From: an uncultured Prevotellaceae bacterium
GTDB taxonomy: Bacteria > Bacteroidota > Bacteroidia > Bacteroidales > Bacteroidaceae
DNA length: 11,037 bases
Reading direction: 5' to 3'
NCBI GenBank assembly: GCA_905202115.1
Contig: CAJKQZ010000071.1
Location: forward strand, 1 to 11,037
In this document: positions 1 to 6,419 of the stretch, piece by piece
Position numbering within the stretch: the first letter of the stretch is position 1
Layout of the letters: every line of letters begins with the position of its first letter
Program-made: the position numbers and the translations under genes
Notes under the pieces: generated by a model
The model's database searches: none
What the model saw: the letters and a program-made list of their open reading frames with translations, nothing else
What the model was told of the DNA's origin: nothing

Positions 1-91
1 ATATTTCAAAATATCTCAGAGATAATTTTTGCTACATATATATGCGCTGATTTTCAAGTGCTTGGCGGGTGACCGTTTTTGTCTGCAAACT
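1..91 (-). repeat. Dispersed intergenic repeat, copy R1 (inverted, cut by window edge)
   Basis: Read on the minus strand, this stretch aligns almost base for base with the first half of copies R2 (about 2839-3020) and R3 (about 6420-6598). Shared blocks are CAGACAAAAACGGTCACC (identical in R2), the CAAGnnnTTGAAAATCA segment, TATATG and TATCTCTGAGATA (as in R3). It points the opposite way to the other two copies. The element continues beyond position 1, so its second half is not visible. It contains a short inverted repeat, CAAGTGCTTG at 55-64, flanked by CGC (45-47) and GCG (65-67). Function is unknown; see R2 and R3. Confidence 0.85.
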
Positions 92-185
92 CGCGGCAAA
101 ATCCGGAGCGGGTTCATTGCGCGGCATGTGCCGTCGGCGAAAACGTCAACGAAGTCGGTAAAATCACATTTCAAATCTTAATAAA

Positions 186-299
186 ATGTTCTGTTTCAAT
201 AAAAAGTACAGTGCTTTCTGGGAAATAATGAAAGCCGATACCATGCGCTACGTGGAGCATGGAGAACTTTCGGCGAAGTGGGTAAATGGGGGGGGGTAA
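186..299 (+). pseudogene. Out-of-frame 5' end of the acetyltransferase gene
   Basis: This open frame starts at ATG 186 (or ATG 228, which is also in frame) and ends at TAA 297-299, immediately after a run of nine G. From the second ATG it reads MKADTMRYVEHGELSAKWVN followed by glycines. Such an N-terminal segment normally precedes the helix that leads into serine-acetyltransferase-like hexapeptide domains. The rest of the protein lies in the frame of 286-750. With eight G (or eleven) instead of nine, the frames fuse into one protein of 173 aa (from 228) or 187 aa (from 186), the usual size for these polysaccharide-locus acetyltransferases. It is therefore the missing N-terminus of the next gene, not a separate gene. 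Whether the break is real or a homopolymer error cannot be decided from one sequence. Confidence 0.75.
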
Positions 300-750
300 A
301 TACCTTGTTGCCAACGCATTGCTTGGCTGCGAGCACCGCCTGGCTTTCACCTTTTGGTTCCGATTGCTGAGCCTTGCCGAGTGCAGGGGACTGCTGCGCT
401 TAGTGGCGCGTTTTATGTATCGCAAGTATTCCCACAAATATGGTATGCAGATTCCTCCCGGCACCCAAATCGGCCCCGGAATGTACATAGGTCACGGATT
501 CGGTATTGTAATTAACGGAAAAACAAAGATAGGCAGGAATTGTAACATCTCTCAGTTGTTGACAATAGGCAGCAATCACGGAACTCCGGCTACTGTAGGC
601 GATAATGTATATATTGCTCCGAACGTATGTATTGTTGAGGACGTGAAGATAGGTGACAATGTAAAAATAGGTGCCGGAACAATAGTAATTCATGATGTGC
701 CCGACGGAGCAACCACCGTGGGCAATCCCAACAGGATAATAGTTTGTTGA
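286..750 (+). CDS. Serine-acetyltransferase-like O-acetyltransferase (hexapeptide repeat), main frame
   Basis: The protein is 154 aa as it stands. It probably transfers acetyl from acetyl-CoA to a hydroxyl of a sugar in the polysaccharide; serine is the substrate of the namesake family, but genes in this setting usually act on glycans. A predicted helical N-terminus (about residues 5-50, with an FTFWFRLL segment) is followed from about residue 55 by left-handed beta-helix hexapeptide repeats: IGPGMYIGHGFGIVIN (His70 is a candidate catalytic base), IGRNCNISQ, VGDNVYIAPNVCIVEDV, IGDNVKIGAGTIV. The end, VPDGATTVGNPNRII, is typical of the family. The ATG at 286 is followed directly by the G9 tract, so it is probably not the original start: about 20-30 N-terminal residues lie out of frame upstream (186-299). 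With nine G, an N-truncated protein from 286 is still possible. The gene is first in a tight block with the GT32 and wzy-like genes. The family call is firm; the substrate is inferred. Confidence 0.85.
   Translation: MGGGKYLVANALLGCEHRLAFTFWFRLLSLAECRGLLRLVARFMYRKYSHKYGMQIPPGTQIGPGMYIGHGFGIVINGKTKIGRNCNISQLLTIGSNHGTPATVGDNVYIAPNVCIVEDVKIGDNVKIGAGTIVIHDVPDGATTVGNPNRIIVC
288..296 (+). repeat. G9 homopolymer at a frame break (candidate phase-variation tract)
   Basis: Nine consecutive G lie between AAT and TAAATACC. Eight G would join the upstream frame (ATG 186 or 228) to the acetyltransferase frame; nine G puts a TAA right after the tract. This geometry is characteristic of slipped-strand contingency genes. 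Miscalled length in the assembly is the main alternative. Confidence 0.8.
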
Positions 751-776
751 AACATCATACATACACAAATTTTAAT

Positions 777-1520
777 ATGATTCCAAAAGTAATTCATTAC
801 TGCTGGTTCGGTGGCAATCCTCTGCCGCCCCTTGCCGAAAAGTGCATAGCCTCATGGAAGAAATACCTTCCCGATTATGAAATCAAGGAATGGAACGAAT
901 CGAACTTCGATGTGAACGTCATACCTTATACCGAACAGGCTTATAAGGCAAAGAAATATGCTTTCGTAAGTGATTATGCCCGCTTTTGGATTCTTTATAA
1001 ATACGGCGGCATTTATTTCGATACTGATGTTGAGGTAATTCGTCCTATGGACGATATTATTGCCGCCGGTCCGTTCATGGGATGCGAAAATAATGGGAGC
1101 GACATGAGCGCAGCTCATGTCGCTCCCGGCCTCGGCCTGGGGGTGAACCCCGGCCTCGGCTTATACAAAGAAATGTTGGATTTTTATGCAACATTGTCGT
1201 TCAGACGCAAAGATGGAAGTCTTGATAAAACGACAATAGTGACTTACACAACGAACATTTTATGTAAACACGGATTAAAAAACTCTTCTGAAGTACAATC
1301 TGTGGCAGGAGTAAATATTTATCCTGTTGATTATATGTGTCCGCAAGACTATGTAACAGGCGAGATTAATATTACAGACCGCACCGTGTCGATTCATCAT
1401 TATTCGGGAAGTTGGAAAACTCCGAAAGATAAACTCAAATCGCGTATTGCTTCGCTTTTGGGCGATCGTGTAACCGGTGTTCTCATTAAGCTCCGCCGAC
1501 ATATAAAAATCGATTTTTGA
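777..1520 (+). CDS. GT32 family glycosyltransferase (capsular polysaccharide synthesis type)
   Basis: The protein is 247 aa, with the classic Gly_transf_sug (GT32, OCH1-like) layout. The N-terminus MIPKVIHYCWFGG is followed by AEKCIASWKKYLPDYEI. The central block YAFVSDYARFWILYKYGG (about residues 61-78) precedes the metal- and nucleotide-sugar-binding DXD motif, IYFDTDVEV with D82-T-D84. A later SIHHYSGSW stretch is also typical of the family. It would transfer a sugar from a nucleotide sugar to the growing lipid-linked repeat unit on the cytoplasmic face. I chose ATG 777 because the conserved MIPKxIHYCWFG begins there; an in-frame TTG at 744 would overlap the preceding gene and adds unconserved residues. 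It follows the acetyltransferase by 26 bp and precedes the wzy-like gene by 4 bp, implying cotranscription. A perfect 15-bp inverted repeat lies inside it at 1095-1127. Donor and acceptor cannot be told from sequence. Confidence 0.92.
   Translation: MIPKVIHYCWFGGNPLPPLAEKCIASWKKYLPDYEIKEWNESNFDVNVIPYTEQAYKAKKYAFVSDYARFWILYKYGGIYFDTDVEVIRPMDDIIAAGPFMGCENNGSDMSAAHVAPGLGLGVNPGLGLYKEMLDFYATLSFRRKDGSLDKTTIVTYTTNILCKHGLKNSSEVQSVAGVNIYPVDYMCPQDYVTGEINITDRTVSIHHYSGSWKTPKDKLKSRIASLLGDRVTGVLIKLRRHIKIDF
1095..1127. repeat. Perfect inverted repeat inside the GT32 gene
   Basis: Two 15-base arms, GGGAGCGACATGAGC (1095-1109) and its exact complement GCTCATGTCGCTCCC (1113-1127), are separated by only GCA. 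The mRNA could form a very stable G/C-rich hairpin within the coding region. It encodes GSDMSAAHVAP, just before the PGLGL repeats, a stretch that is often variable in this family. No T-run follows, so it does not look like an intrinsic terminator. Confidence 0.85.
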
Positions 1521-1524
1521 TTTA

Positions 1525-2721
1525 ATGCAAAATTTAAAGTTACTGACATTTTTAGGGCACAGTATAGTGTTCTTTTTCATTTTTCAGAGCCTTTGGTCGC
1601 CGTTTTTGATACGCCAGGACAGCGTTGTAAATGACGTCTGTGCTTTAATTTCAAAGATTACGGCTGTATTATTGATATTGCAATGCGTTACGTCCTATTT
1701 TAATAAGTCAGTAAAGTTAAATAATCTTATTGCCGTATTTTTGATTTACGGAAGTTTATTGGTTTCCACAATAATAGAGGAGGGAGATATTCGTAGATTT
1801 TTTTCAATGTTTTATTGTCCTTTAGGTCTTGCAGCATACTTTACGATTTGTTCCAAAAACATAAAGGTCGCCTCCCGATTTCTTGGTGCGGTCGGGCCGT
1901 TTATGTACCTAATCACTTTTATTGAATTTGTATTTATACTTGCTTTTCCTAATGGTATTTTTATAAATGGAAGTAAAACGGGTTTGTATTTTTTAGGCGG
2001 AGAGAATCTTTTGGGATTTCCTCTAATGGTTGCTTTATTGTTGGTGTATTCAGATTACTATTTGAATCGTAAGTCAAAACGATATTTGTATTCATTCATT
2101 CTAATGCATATATTGTCAATCGTTATGGTCTTTTCTGGTGGTAATCTTAGCGGTACATTGCTTGCCTATATGATTATTTTGTTTCCGGTTGTCCGACCTA
2201 TCGTCAGCAGAGTGTCTTTGTCGAAAATAATATTAGTATTTGTAGCAGTTTTTGTAGTCATAATAGTATTCCAGAATCTGGAGAATTTGTTGTCGTTGCC
2301 TATAGTTCAGTATCTTATTCAAGATCTTTTGGGAAAAAACCTTACATTGACTAATCGTACGGTTATTTGGATTGCGGTAATAGAGGGGATTGTTGCCCAC
2401 CCTATATTTGGTAATGGTATCAGGGAATCTGTGAATCTGTTCTTTTTTCATCATAGTAAATATAGTGCTCATAATCAGTTACTGCAATCTCTGTATGAAG
2501 GCGGTATAATGTTATATTTAGCTGCAATTCCGCTTGTTGTAATGAGCAGCAAGGCTATTCGTGATTTGAGAAAGGCGGGAATCGTATTCAAGGCCGTCCC
2601 CGTAGGTATTATGACAATGTACATGAGCGAGGCTTCCGGATTATTGTTCTTGGTAATGGCCTTGTCTTTTATTCTTGCCTTTGCACCAATAATGCACGAA
2701 GTCCAAAAGATGAGAGGATAA
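1525..2721 (+). CDS. wzy: O-antigen/capsule polymerase, Wzy-like membrane protein
   Basis: The protein is 398 aa and strongly hydrophobic, with about ten or more predicted membrane segments (for example around residues 10-22, 43-58, 67-82, 122-142, 164-178, 188-204, 209-224, 234-249, 329-342 and 372-390). Near the end of a polar region is the signature seen in Wzy/O-antigen ligase-like proteins: TNRTVIWIAVIEG, then HPIFGNG (292-298), then SAHNQLLQSLYEGG (314-327), followed by more membrane segments. It would join undecaprenyl-linked repeat units on the periplasmic side of the inner membrane. O-antigen ligases (WaaL) share this fold; the position among glycosyltransferases favours polymerase. 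It begins 4 bp after the GT32 stop. It is visibly more A/T-rich than wecB, as is common for wzy genes. The gene symbol reflects functional class, not a confirmed orthologue. Confidence 0.85.
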   Translation: MQNLKLLTFLGHSIVFFFIFQSLWSPFLIRQDSVVNDVCALISKITAVLLILQCVTSYFNKSVKLNNLIAVFLIYGSLLVSTIIEEGDIRRFFSMFYCPLGLAAYFTICSKNIKVASRFLGAVGPFMYLITFIEFVFILAFPNGIFINGSKTGLYFLGGENLLGFPLMVALLLVYSDYYLNRKSKRYLYSFILMHILSIVMVFSGGNLSGTLLAYMIILFPVVRPIVSRVSLSKIILVFVAVFVVIIVFQNLENLLSLPIVQYLIQDLLGKNLTLTNRTVIWIAVIEGIVAHPIFGNGIRESVNLFFFHHSKYSAHNQLLQSLYEGGIMLYLAAIPLVVMSSKAIRDLRKAGIVFKAVPVGIMTMYMSEASGLLFLVMALSFILAFAPIMHEVQKMRG

Positions 2722-2838
2722 AAGCATTATTTCTGTAATTATCTTCTCGGAGATATGATATCATTTTTAGGATAGATAAAGTAAGCTTTATTATCTCAGT
2801 ATTCTGAACTGAAATATTGTTATGTTTTGCATTTTGGT

Positions 2839-3020
2839 TTTACAGACAAAAACGGTCACCGTTCAAGTGATTGAAAATCAATGCGTGTATATGTAACAAA
2901 AAATATGTCTGAGATAATTTAAAATATCTCAGACATATTTCCGATTATCTCCCTTGTATTTTCAATTTGCTGCGGGAAGTTTTTTTAGCGTTCAAAAAAA
3001 TAAAATTTTTTCTGCGGGGC
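2839..3020 (+). repeat. Dispersed intergenic repeat, copy R2
   Basis: This copy fills most of the 390-base gap between the wzy-like gene and the GT2 gene; 2722-2838 holds nothing I can assign. It aligns with R3 over the full length of about 180 bases. Shared blocks include GACAAAAAC(G/A)GTCACC, CTTGTATTTTCAATT, CTGCGGGAAGTTTTTT and a terminal A-run/T-run pair (2994-3010). It contains a 16-bp perfect hairpin at 2901-2940. There is no open reading frame, and no transposase or terminal target duplication is visible. It may be a structured leader RNA, a non-autonomous element (MITE- or REP-like) or a recombination boundary between cassettes; the sequence does not choose between these. Confidence 0.87.
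2901..2940. other. 16-bp perfect A/T-rich hairpin within repeat R2
   Basis: The arms AAATATGTCTGAGATA (2901-2916) and TATCTCAGACATATTT (2925-2940) are exact complements around an 8-base loop. They come after the wzy-like gene and before the GT2 gene. A T7 run follows only about 40 bases later, so a terminator role is possible but not typical. In R3 the same position is less symmetrical (6482-6522), with two TCTGAGATA half-sites in direct orientation. A binding site for a dimeric protein is another possibility. Confidence 0.6.
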
Positions 3021-3111
3021 CGGTTGTCCCGAAATTATTGCAGGTCTGCGTTTGTGCGGTTACGGCTTGGGCCTGTGCACGGTTAGCATTGAATATCAAC
3101 AATACAGGGGT

Positions 3112-4056
3112 ATGATTTCCGTAGTGGTGCCGGTATATAATGTGGAGCGTTGGCTCGGAGAGTGCGTAGATTCCATTCTTTCCCAATCGTATGGTGATAT
3201 AGAGGTAATTCTTGTTGACGACGGCTCTACCGATTCGAGCGGACAGGTATGCGACAGTTATGCCGCTGCCGACGGGCGTGTGCGTGTGATTCATAAAAGC
3301 AACGGTGGCCTGAGCGATGCGCGTAATGTATGTATCGATGTGGCAAAAGGCGAGTATATCACATGCGTTGACAGTGATGATGTTATCGCGAGTGGGATGT
3401 TGCAATATCTGTTCAATCTTCTTATCGAAAATGACGCGGATATTGCGTGCTGTCAAAGATTGGAGATTGATGAGAGCTCAAAACCGCTGCATGATAGTAG
3501 CGTGCACTTGGATAAAAAAGCTGTGGTGCTTGGCCGTGAGGAGGCTTTATGCAATTCTCTCGTCGATACAGTGGCCTGGGGCAAGCTCTATAAGTCTTCG
3601 CTCTTCGAGGGAATAAGATATCCAGTGGGACGTCTGCACGAGGATGTGTTCACTACTCACAAGTTAGTAGCCGCCGGTAAAAAAATCGTTGTGGGAAATG
3701 CGAAGATGTATTTATATCGCATTCGTTCGGGTAGTATAAGCAAAACCGTATTTACGCATCGTCACATGGATATGGTTTACGGTAAAGTGGAGCAGGCGGA
3801 ATACATACGGCAACATGTTCCTGCTGTAGCTAAACGGGCAGAAGCCGCAATAGTATACGGCGCTTGCGTTTGTGCCCGGCGAATGGCAAAGGCCGGATAC
3901 GAAGATAAAGACGACATTGCGTTCGTACAAAAACAAATAAGGCGTCATGAAATAGCGTTTCTCAGATATTTGCCTTGTCGGTTGGTTACCAAACTGTTTT
4001 CCATTGTGGCCTTTATCAATCTTAGGCTTGCCATGAAAATAATAAAGCGGAAGTAA
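3112..4056 (+). CDS. GT2 family glycosyltransferase (GT-A fold)
   Basis: The protein is 314 aa. The N-terminal GT-A domain starts immediately with MISVVVPVYNVERWL. It continues with VDDGSTDSSG (residues 35-44), NGGLSDARN (64-72) and the DXD metal site in ITCVDSDD (D87-S-D89). The acceptor-side half contains WGKLY and GIRYPVGRLHEDVF, with His176-Glu177-Asp178, a pattern common among capsule GT2 enzymes. It would add one sugar to the lipid-linked repeat unit in the cytoplasm. I use ATG 3112 because the conserved IS(V/I)VVPVYN strand starts there; the longer frame from TTG 3052 runs into repeat R2 and adds nothing conserved. It is the first gene after R2, so any promoter or leader for this block would lie in R2. 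wecB follows after 25 bp. The sugar specificity is unknown. Confidence 0.93.
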   Translation: MISVVVPVYNVERWLGECVDSILSQSYGDIEVILVDDGSTDSSGQVCDSYAAADGRVRVIHKSNGGLSDARNVCIDVAKGEYITCVDSDDVIASGMLQYLFNLLIENDADIACCQRLEIDESSKPLHDSSVHLDKKAVVLGREEALCNSLVDTVAWGKLYKSSLFEGIRYPVGRLHEDVFTTHKLVAAGKKIVVGNAKMYLYRIRSGSISKTVFTHRHMDMVYGKVEQAEYIRQHVPAVAKRAEAAIVYGACVCARRMAKAGYEDKDDIAFVQKQIRRHEIAFLRYLPCRLVTKLFSIVAFINLRLAMKIIKRK

Positions 4057-4081
4057 AGAAACATTATCCAAAATAACAGCG

Positions 4082-5239
4082 ATGAAAAAAATAATGCTTG
4101 TGTTCGGGACCCGTCCCGAAGCAATAAAAATGGCTCCGCTCGTCAAGGAGTTTCAAAAACATCCCGATACGTTCGAGACCGTGGTGTGCGTAACCGGTCA
4201 GCACCGCCAAATGCTCGACCAGGTGCTTGAAATATTCGACATCAGGCCCGACTACGACCTTAACATCATGAAAGCGGGGCAGGACCTCTATGATGTCACG
4301 GCCAGGGTGCTAACCGGAATGCGCGACGTGCTCAAAGATGCAGAGCCCGATGTCGTTCTCGTGCATGGCGACACCACAACCTCGACAGCGGCTGCGCTTG
4401 CGGCGTTTTACCGGCAGATTCCGGTGGGGCACGTCGAGGCGGGGCTTCGGACGCACAACATCTACTCGCCGTGGCCCGAGGAAATGAACCGTCAGATTAC
4501 CGGCAGAATTGCTACGTACCATTTTTCTCCCACGCCTCTGAGCCGCGCGAACCTTATAGCCGAAGGCGTGGCAGAAGACAAGATTACCGTTACGGGCAAT
4601 ACCGTTATCGATGCCCTTTATAAGGTTGTCGACAAAATAAAAACCGATAAGAATCTTGGCGGAGAGTTGAAAAGAATTCTCTTTGAGGCCGGTTATGACA
4701 CAGATCGCCTTAAAGACGGCCGTAAACTTGTTCTCATTACCGGACATCGCCGCGAGAATTTCGGAGAAGGATTCATTTCCATGTGTCGTGCCATTAAGGC
4801 CCTCACAGAGAAGTATCCCTGTGTGGATTTTGTTTATCCCATGCACCTTAATCCCAATGTGCGCAAGCCTATTCATGAGGTTTTTGGTGAAGATTTGACC
4901 AACCTCGGCAATATGTTTTTCATTGAGCCGCTGGAATATCTGTCGTTCGTCTGTCTAATGGAAAAATCCGCCATAGTTCTTACCGACAGCGGCGGTATTC
5001 AGGAAGAAGCTCCGGGGCTTGGCAAACCTGTGCTCGTTATGCGCGATACAACCGAGCGTCCTGAGGCGCTCGAAGCCGGTACTGTGAAACTCGTAGGCAC
5101 TGATTATGATATGATTGTCAATGAAGTTTCCGCTCTACTCGACAATAGAGAGCATTACGAGGCCATGTCGAAGGCCGTGAATCCCTATGGCGACGGACTT
5201 GCTTGCAACAGAATCGTAAAAACCTTGTCTTTAAAATGA
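4082..5239 (+). CDS. wecB: UDP-N-acetylglucosamine 2-epimerase (non-hydrolysing)
   Basis: The protein is 385 aa, the normal length. It interconverts UDP-GlcNAc and UDP-ManNAc in the cytoplasm. Motifs in order are FGTRPEAIKMAPL (8-20), VTGQHRQML (37-45), LVHGDTTTS (93-101), GHVEAGLRT (116-124), PWPEEMNRQ (130-138), TGNTVIDAL (171-179), TGHRRENFGEG (220-230), LTDSGGIQEE (300-309) and RDTTERPEA (321-329). By position, Asp97, Glu119, Glu133 and His222 correspond to the catalytic residues described for the E. coli enzyme (Asp95, Glu117, Glu131, His213); this mapping is inferred from motif context. The dehydrogenase that would use its product, wecC, lies about 3.2 kb downstream in a different block. 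The stop overlaps the next gene by 4 bp (ATGA), indicating coupled translation. The gene is more G/C-rich than its wzy-like and second GT4 neighbours. Confidence 0.96.
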   Translation: MKKIMLVFGTRPEAIKMAPLVKEFQKHPDTFETVVCVTGQHRQMLDQVLEIFDIRPDYDLNIMKAGQDLYDVTARVLTGMRDVLKDAEPDVVLVHGDTTTSTAAALAAFYRQIPVGHVEAGLRTHNIYSPWPEEMNRQITGRIATYHFSPTPLSRANLIAEGVAEDKITVTGNTVIDALYKVVDKIKTDKNLGGELKRILFEAGYDTDRLKDGRKLVLITGHRRENFGEGFISMCRAIKALTEKYPCVDFVYPMHLNPNVRKPIHEVFGEDLTNLGNMFFIEPLEYLSFVCLMEKSAIVLTDSGGIQEEAPGLGKPVLVMRDTTERPEALEAGTVKLVGTDYDMIVNEVSALLDNREHYEAMSKAVNPYGDGLACNRIVKTLSLK

Positions 5240-5592
5240 ATATACTCGTTTTGGCCGAAGCCTATCCCGATATGTCGGGAGCAAAGCCTTTGGCGTATGT
5301 GCGCACGCGCAATGTGTTTTATAAGGCGTGCGGCCACGCGGTGACGGTGCTCAATTTCCGCAGCAACAGTCCGTATGTTATGGACGGCATTCAGGTATAC
5401 GACAAGAACTCGTTTAAGAAAGAATGTAACATTTCCGCCTACGATCTTGTACTGAGCCATGCTCCTAATCTTCGTCATCACTTGCGTTTTCTCAGCGCGA
5501 GGATGAACGAAATCCGCCGCCTTGTATTCTTTTATCACGGGCATGAGGTCTTGAAAATAAACAAGGTTTACCCCCCCCATTCCCGTATTTGA
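5236..5592 (+). pseudogene. GT4 glycosyltransferase, N-terminal part (frame broken at C8 tract)
   Basis: This frame encodes 118 aa from ATG 5236, which overlaps the wecB stop as ATGA. It reads MNILVLAEAYPDMSGAKPLA, then a Rossmann-like GT-B N-domain ending LVFFYHGHEVLKINKVYPP. After eight C the frame leaves the protein (HSRI) and hits TGA at 5590-5592. With nine C it continues as YPPPFPYLKRNRFKEKAQD into the frame of 5589-6335, giving one 366-aa protein, a normal size for GT4. Alone, this half lacks the donor-binding C-domain and should be inactive. The rest of the frame shows no other damage, so the gene looks either switched off by slippage, very recently broken, or affected by a sequencing error. 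Confidence 0.87.
5571..5578 (+). repeat. C8 homopolymer at a frame break (candidate phase-variation tract)
   Basis: Eight C after AAGGTTTA separate the two frames of the GT4 gene. Nine C (or six) would restore a full-length protein; eight C gives a stop codon 12 bases after the tract. Together with the G9 tract at 288-296 this is the second long G/C run located exactly at a frame break. Confidence 0.8.
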
Positions 5593-6335
5593 AGCGTAAC
5601 AGGTTCAAGGAGAAAGCGCAAGATTTATACGACGAATTTAAATTCCGAGTTCTCCGTTCGTTTTACCAAAAACACCATGAAAAAATATCTTCCATATTCG
5701 TGAGCCATTGGATGTACGATGAGTTCATGAAGTGGGTAAAGGTTCCCGAACGTTTTATAGAAGGGAAAAGCTATATAACTTACAATTCTGTCGGCGCCGT
5801 ATTCGAGAAAGAGTCTTACACTCCCGACAGCGATAAAAAGTATGATTATATAACCATACGGGCTTATCTTGACGGTTCCAAATATGCAGTCGACATAGTT
5901 AACAATCTTGCACTTCGAAACCCTTATAAGAACTTCCTGCTCGTGGGGCGCGGCCGATATTTCGATTATAATAATCTTTCTCCGAACGTAACGCGTATAT
6001 CGAGAGAGCTTTCTCATGAAGAAATGCTTGATCTTCTCAATCAATCCCGCTGTGCATTAATGCCTACCCGTACCGACGCCCAGGGAGTAATGATGTGCGA
6101 AATGGCAACCTACGGAATACCTCTTATTACTTCCGATATTCCCGTGTGTCATGAAGTCTTCGACGACTTCGAGGGAGTGGGATTCATTTCGAACGAAAGA
6201 TATATCTATCAAAGTCTCGACGAAATATACGCCGACATCAGAGGAATTCACCGAAAGAACCCGAAATACTTCAATTCACTGTTGGGCGAAAAAGAAATAT
6301 CCATTCTCGGAAAAATAAACGCAGCGAAAATTTAA
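5589..6335 (+). pseudogene. GT4 glycosyltransferase, C-terminal part
   Basis: This is the remaining 248 codons of the GT4 gene, in the frame reached only if the C8 tract changes length. It holds the end of the N-domain (FVSHWMYDEFMKWVKVPERF), the linker SYITYNSVGAVFE and the donor-binding domain. The latter contains FLLVGRGRYF and PTRTDAQGVMMCEMATYGIP, which is the E-x7-E-like region of GT4. The only starts are an unlikely TTG at 5589, overlapping the previous stop, or internal codons, so independent expression is doubtful. It is followed by a 345-base gap holding repeat R3. In its full-length form the enzyme would be a retaining GT-B transferase in the same operon as GT2 and wecB; its substrate is unknown. 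Confidence 0.85.
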
Positions 6336-6419
6336 CGCATACAGGGATTTCTGCACAAGGCTCCGCTGTTCTGCAAAAATTACGCCGGACAGAAAATTTC
6401 AACTCGCTTGCCGTTGGAA

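Noticed and set aside
122..133. Small inverted repeat CGGCATGTGCCG near the window start
   Set aside because: The 5-bp stem is too short to distinguish from chance in a G/C-rich patch.
744..776. N-terminal extension of the GT32 gene from TTG 744
   Set aside because: It overlaps the acetyltransferase stop and precedes the conserved MIPKxIHYCWFG start at 777.
2722..2838. Rho-independent terminator after the wzy-like gene
   Set aside because: AGATAAAG and CTTTATTATCT near 2773-2797 pair only with a bulge and lack a following T-run.
3052..3111. N-terminal extension of the GT2 gene from a TTG codon
   Set aside because: It overlaps the tail of repeat R2, has no conserved residues, and the conserved GT2 strand begins at ATG 3112.
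4310..4876. Long minus-strand open frame opposite wecB
   Set aside because: It is a shadow of the G/C-rich wecB coding sequence with no recognisable domain.
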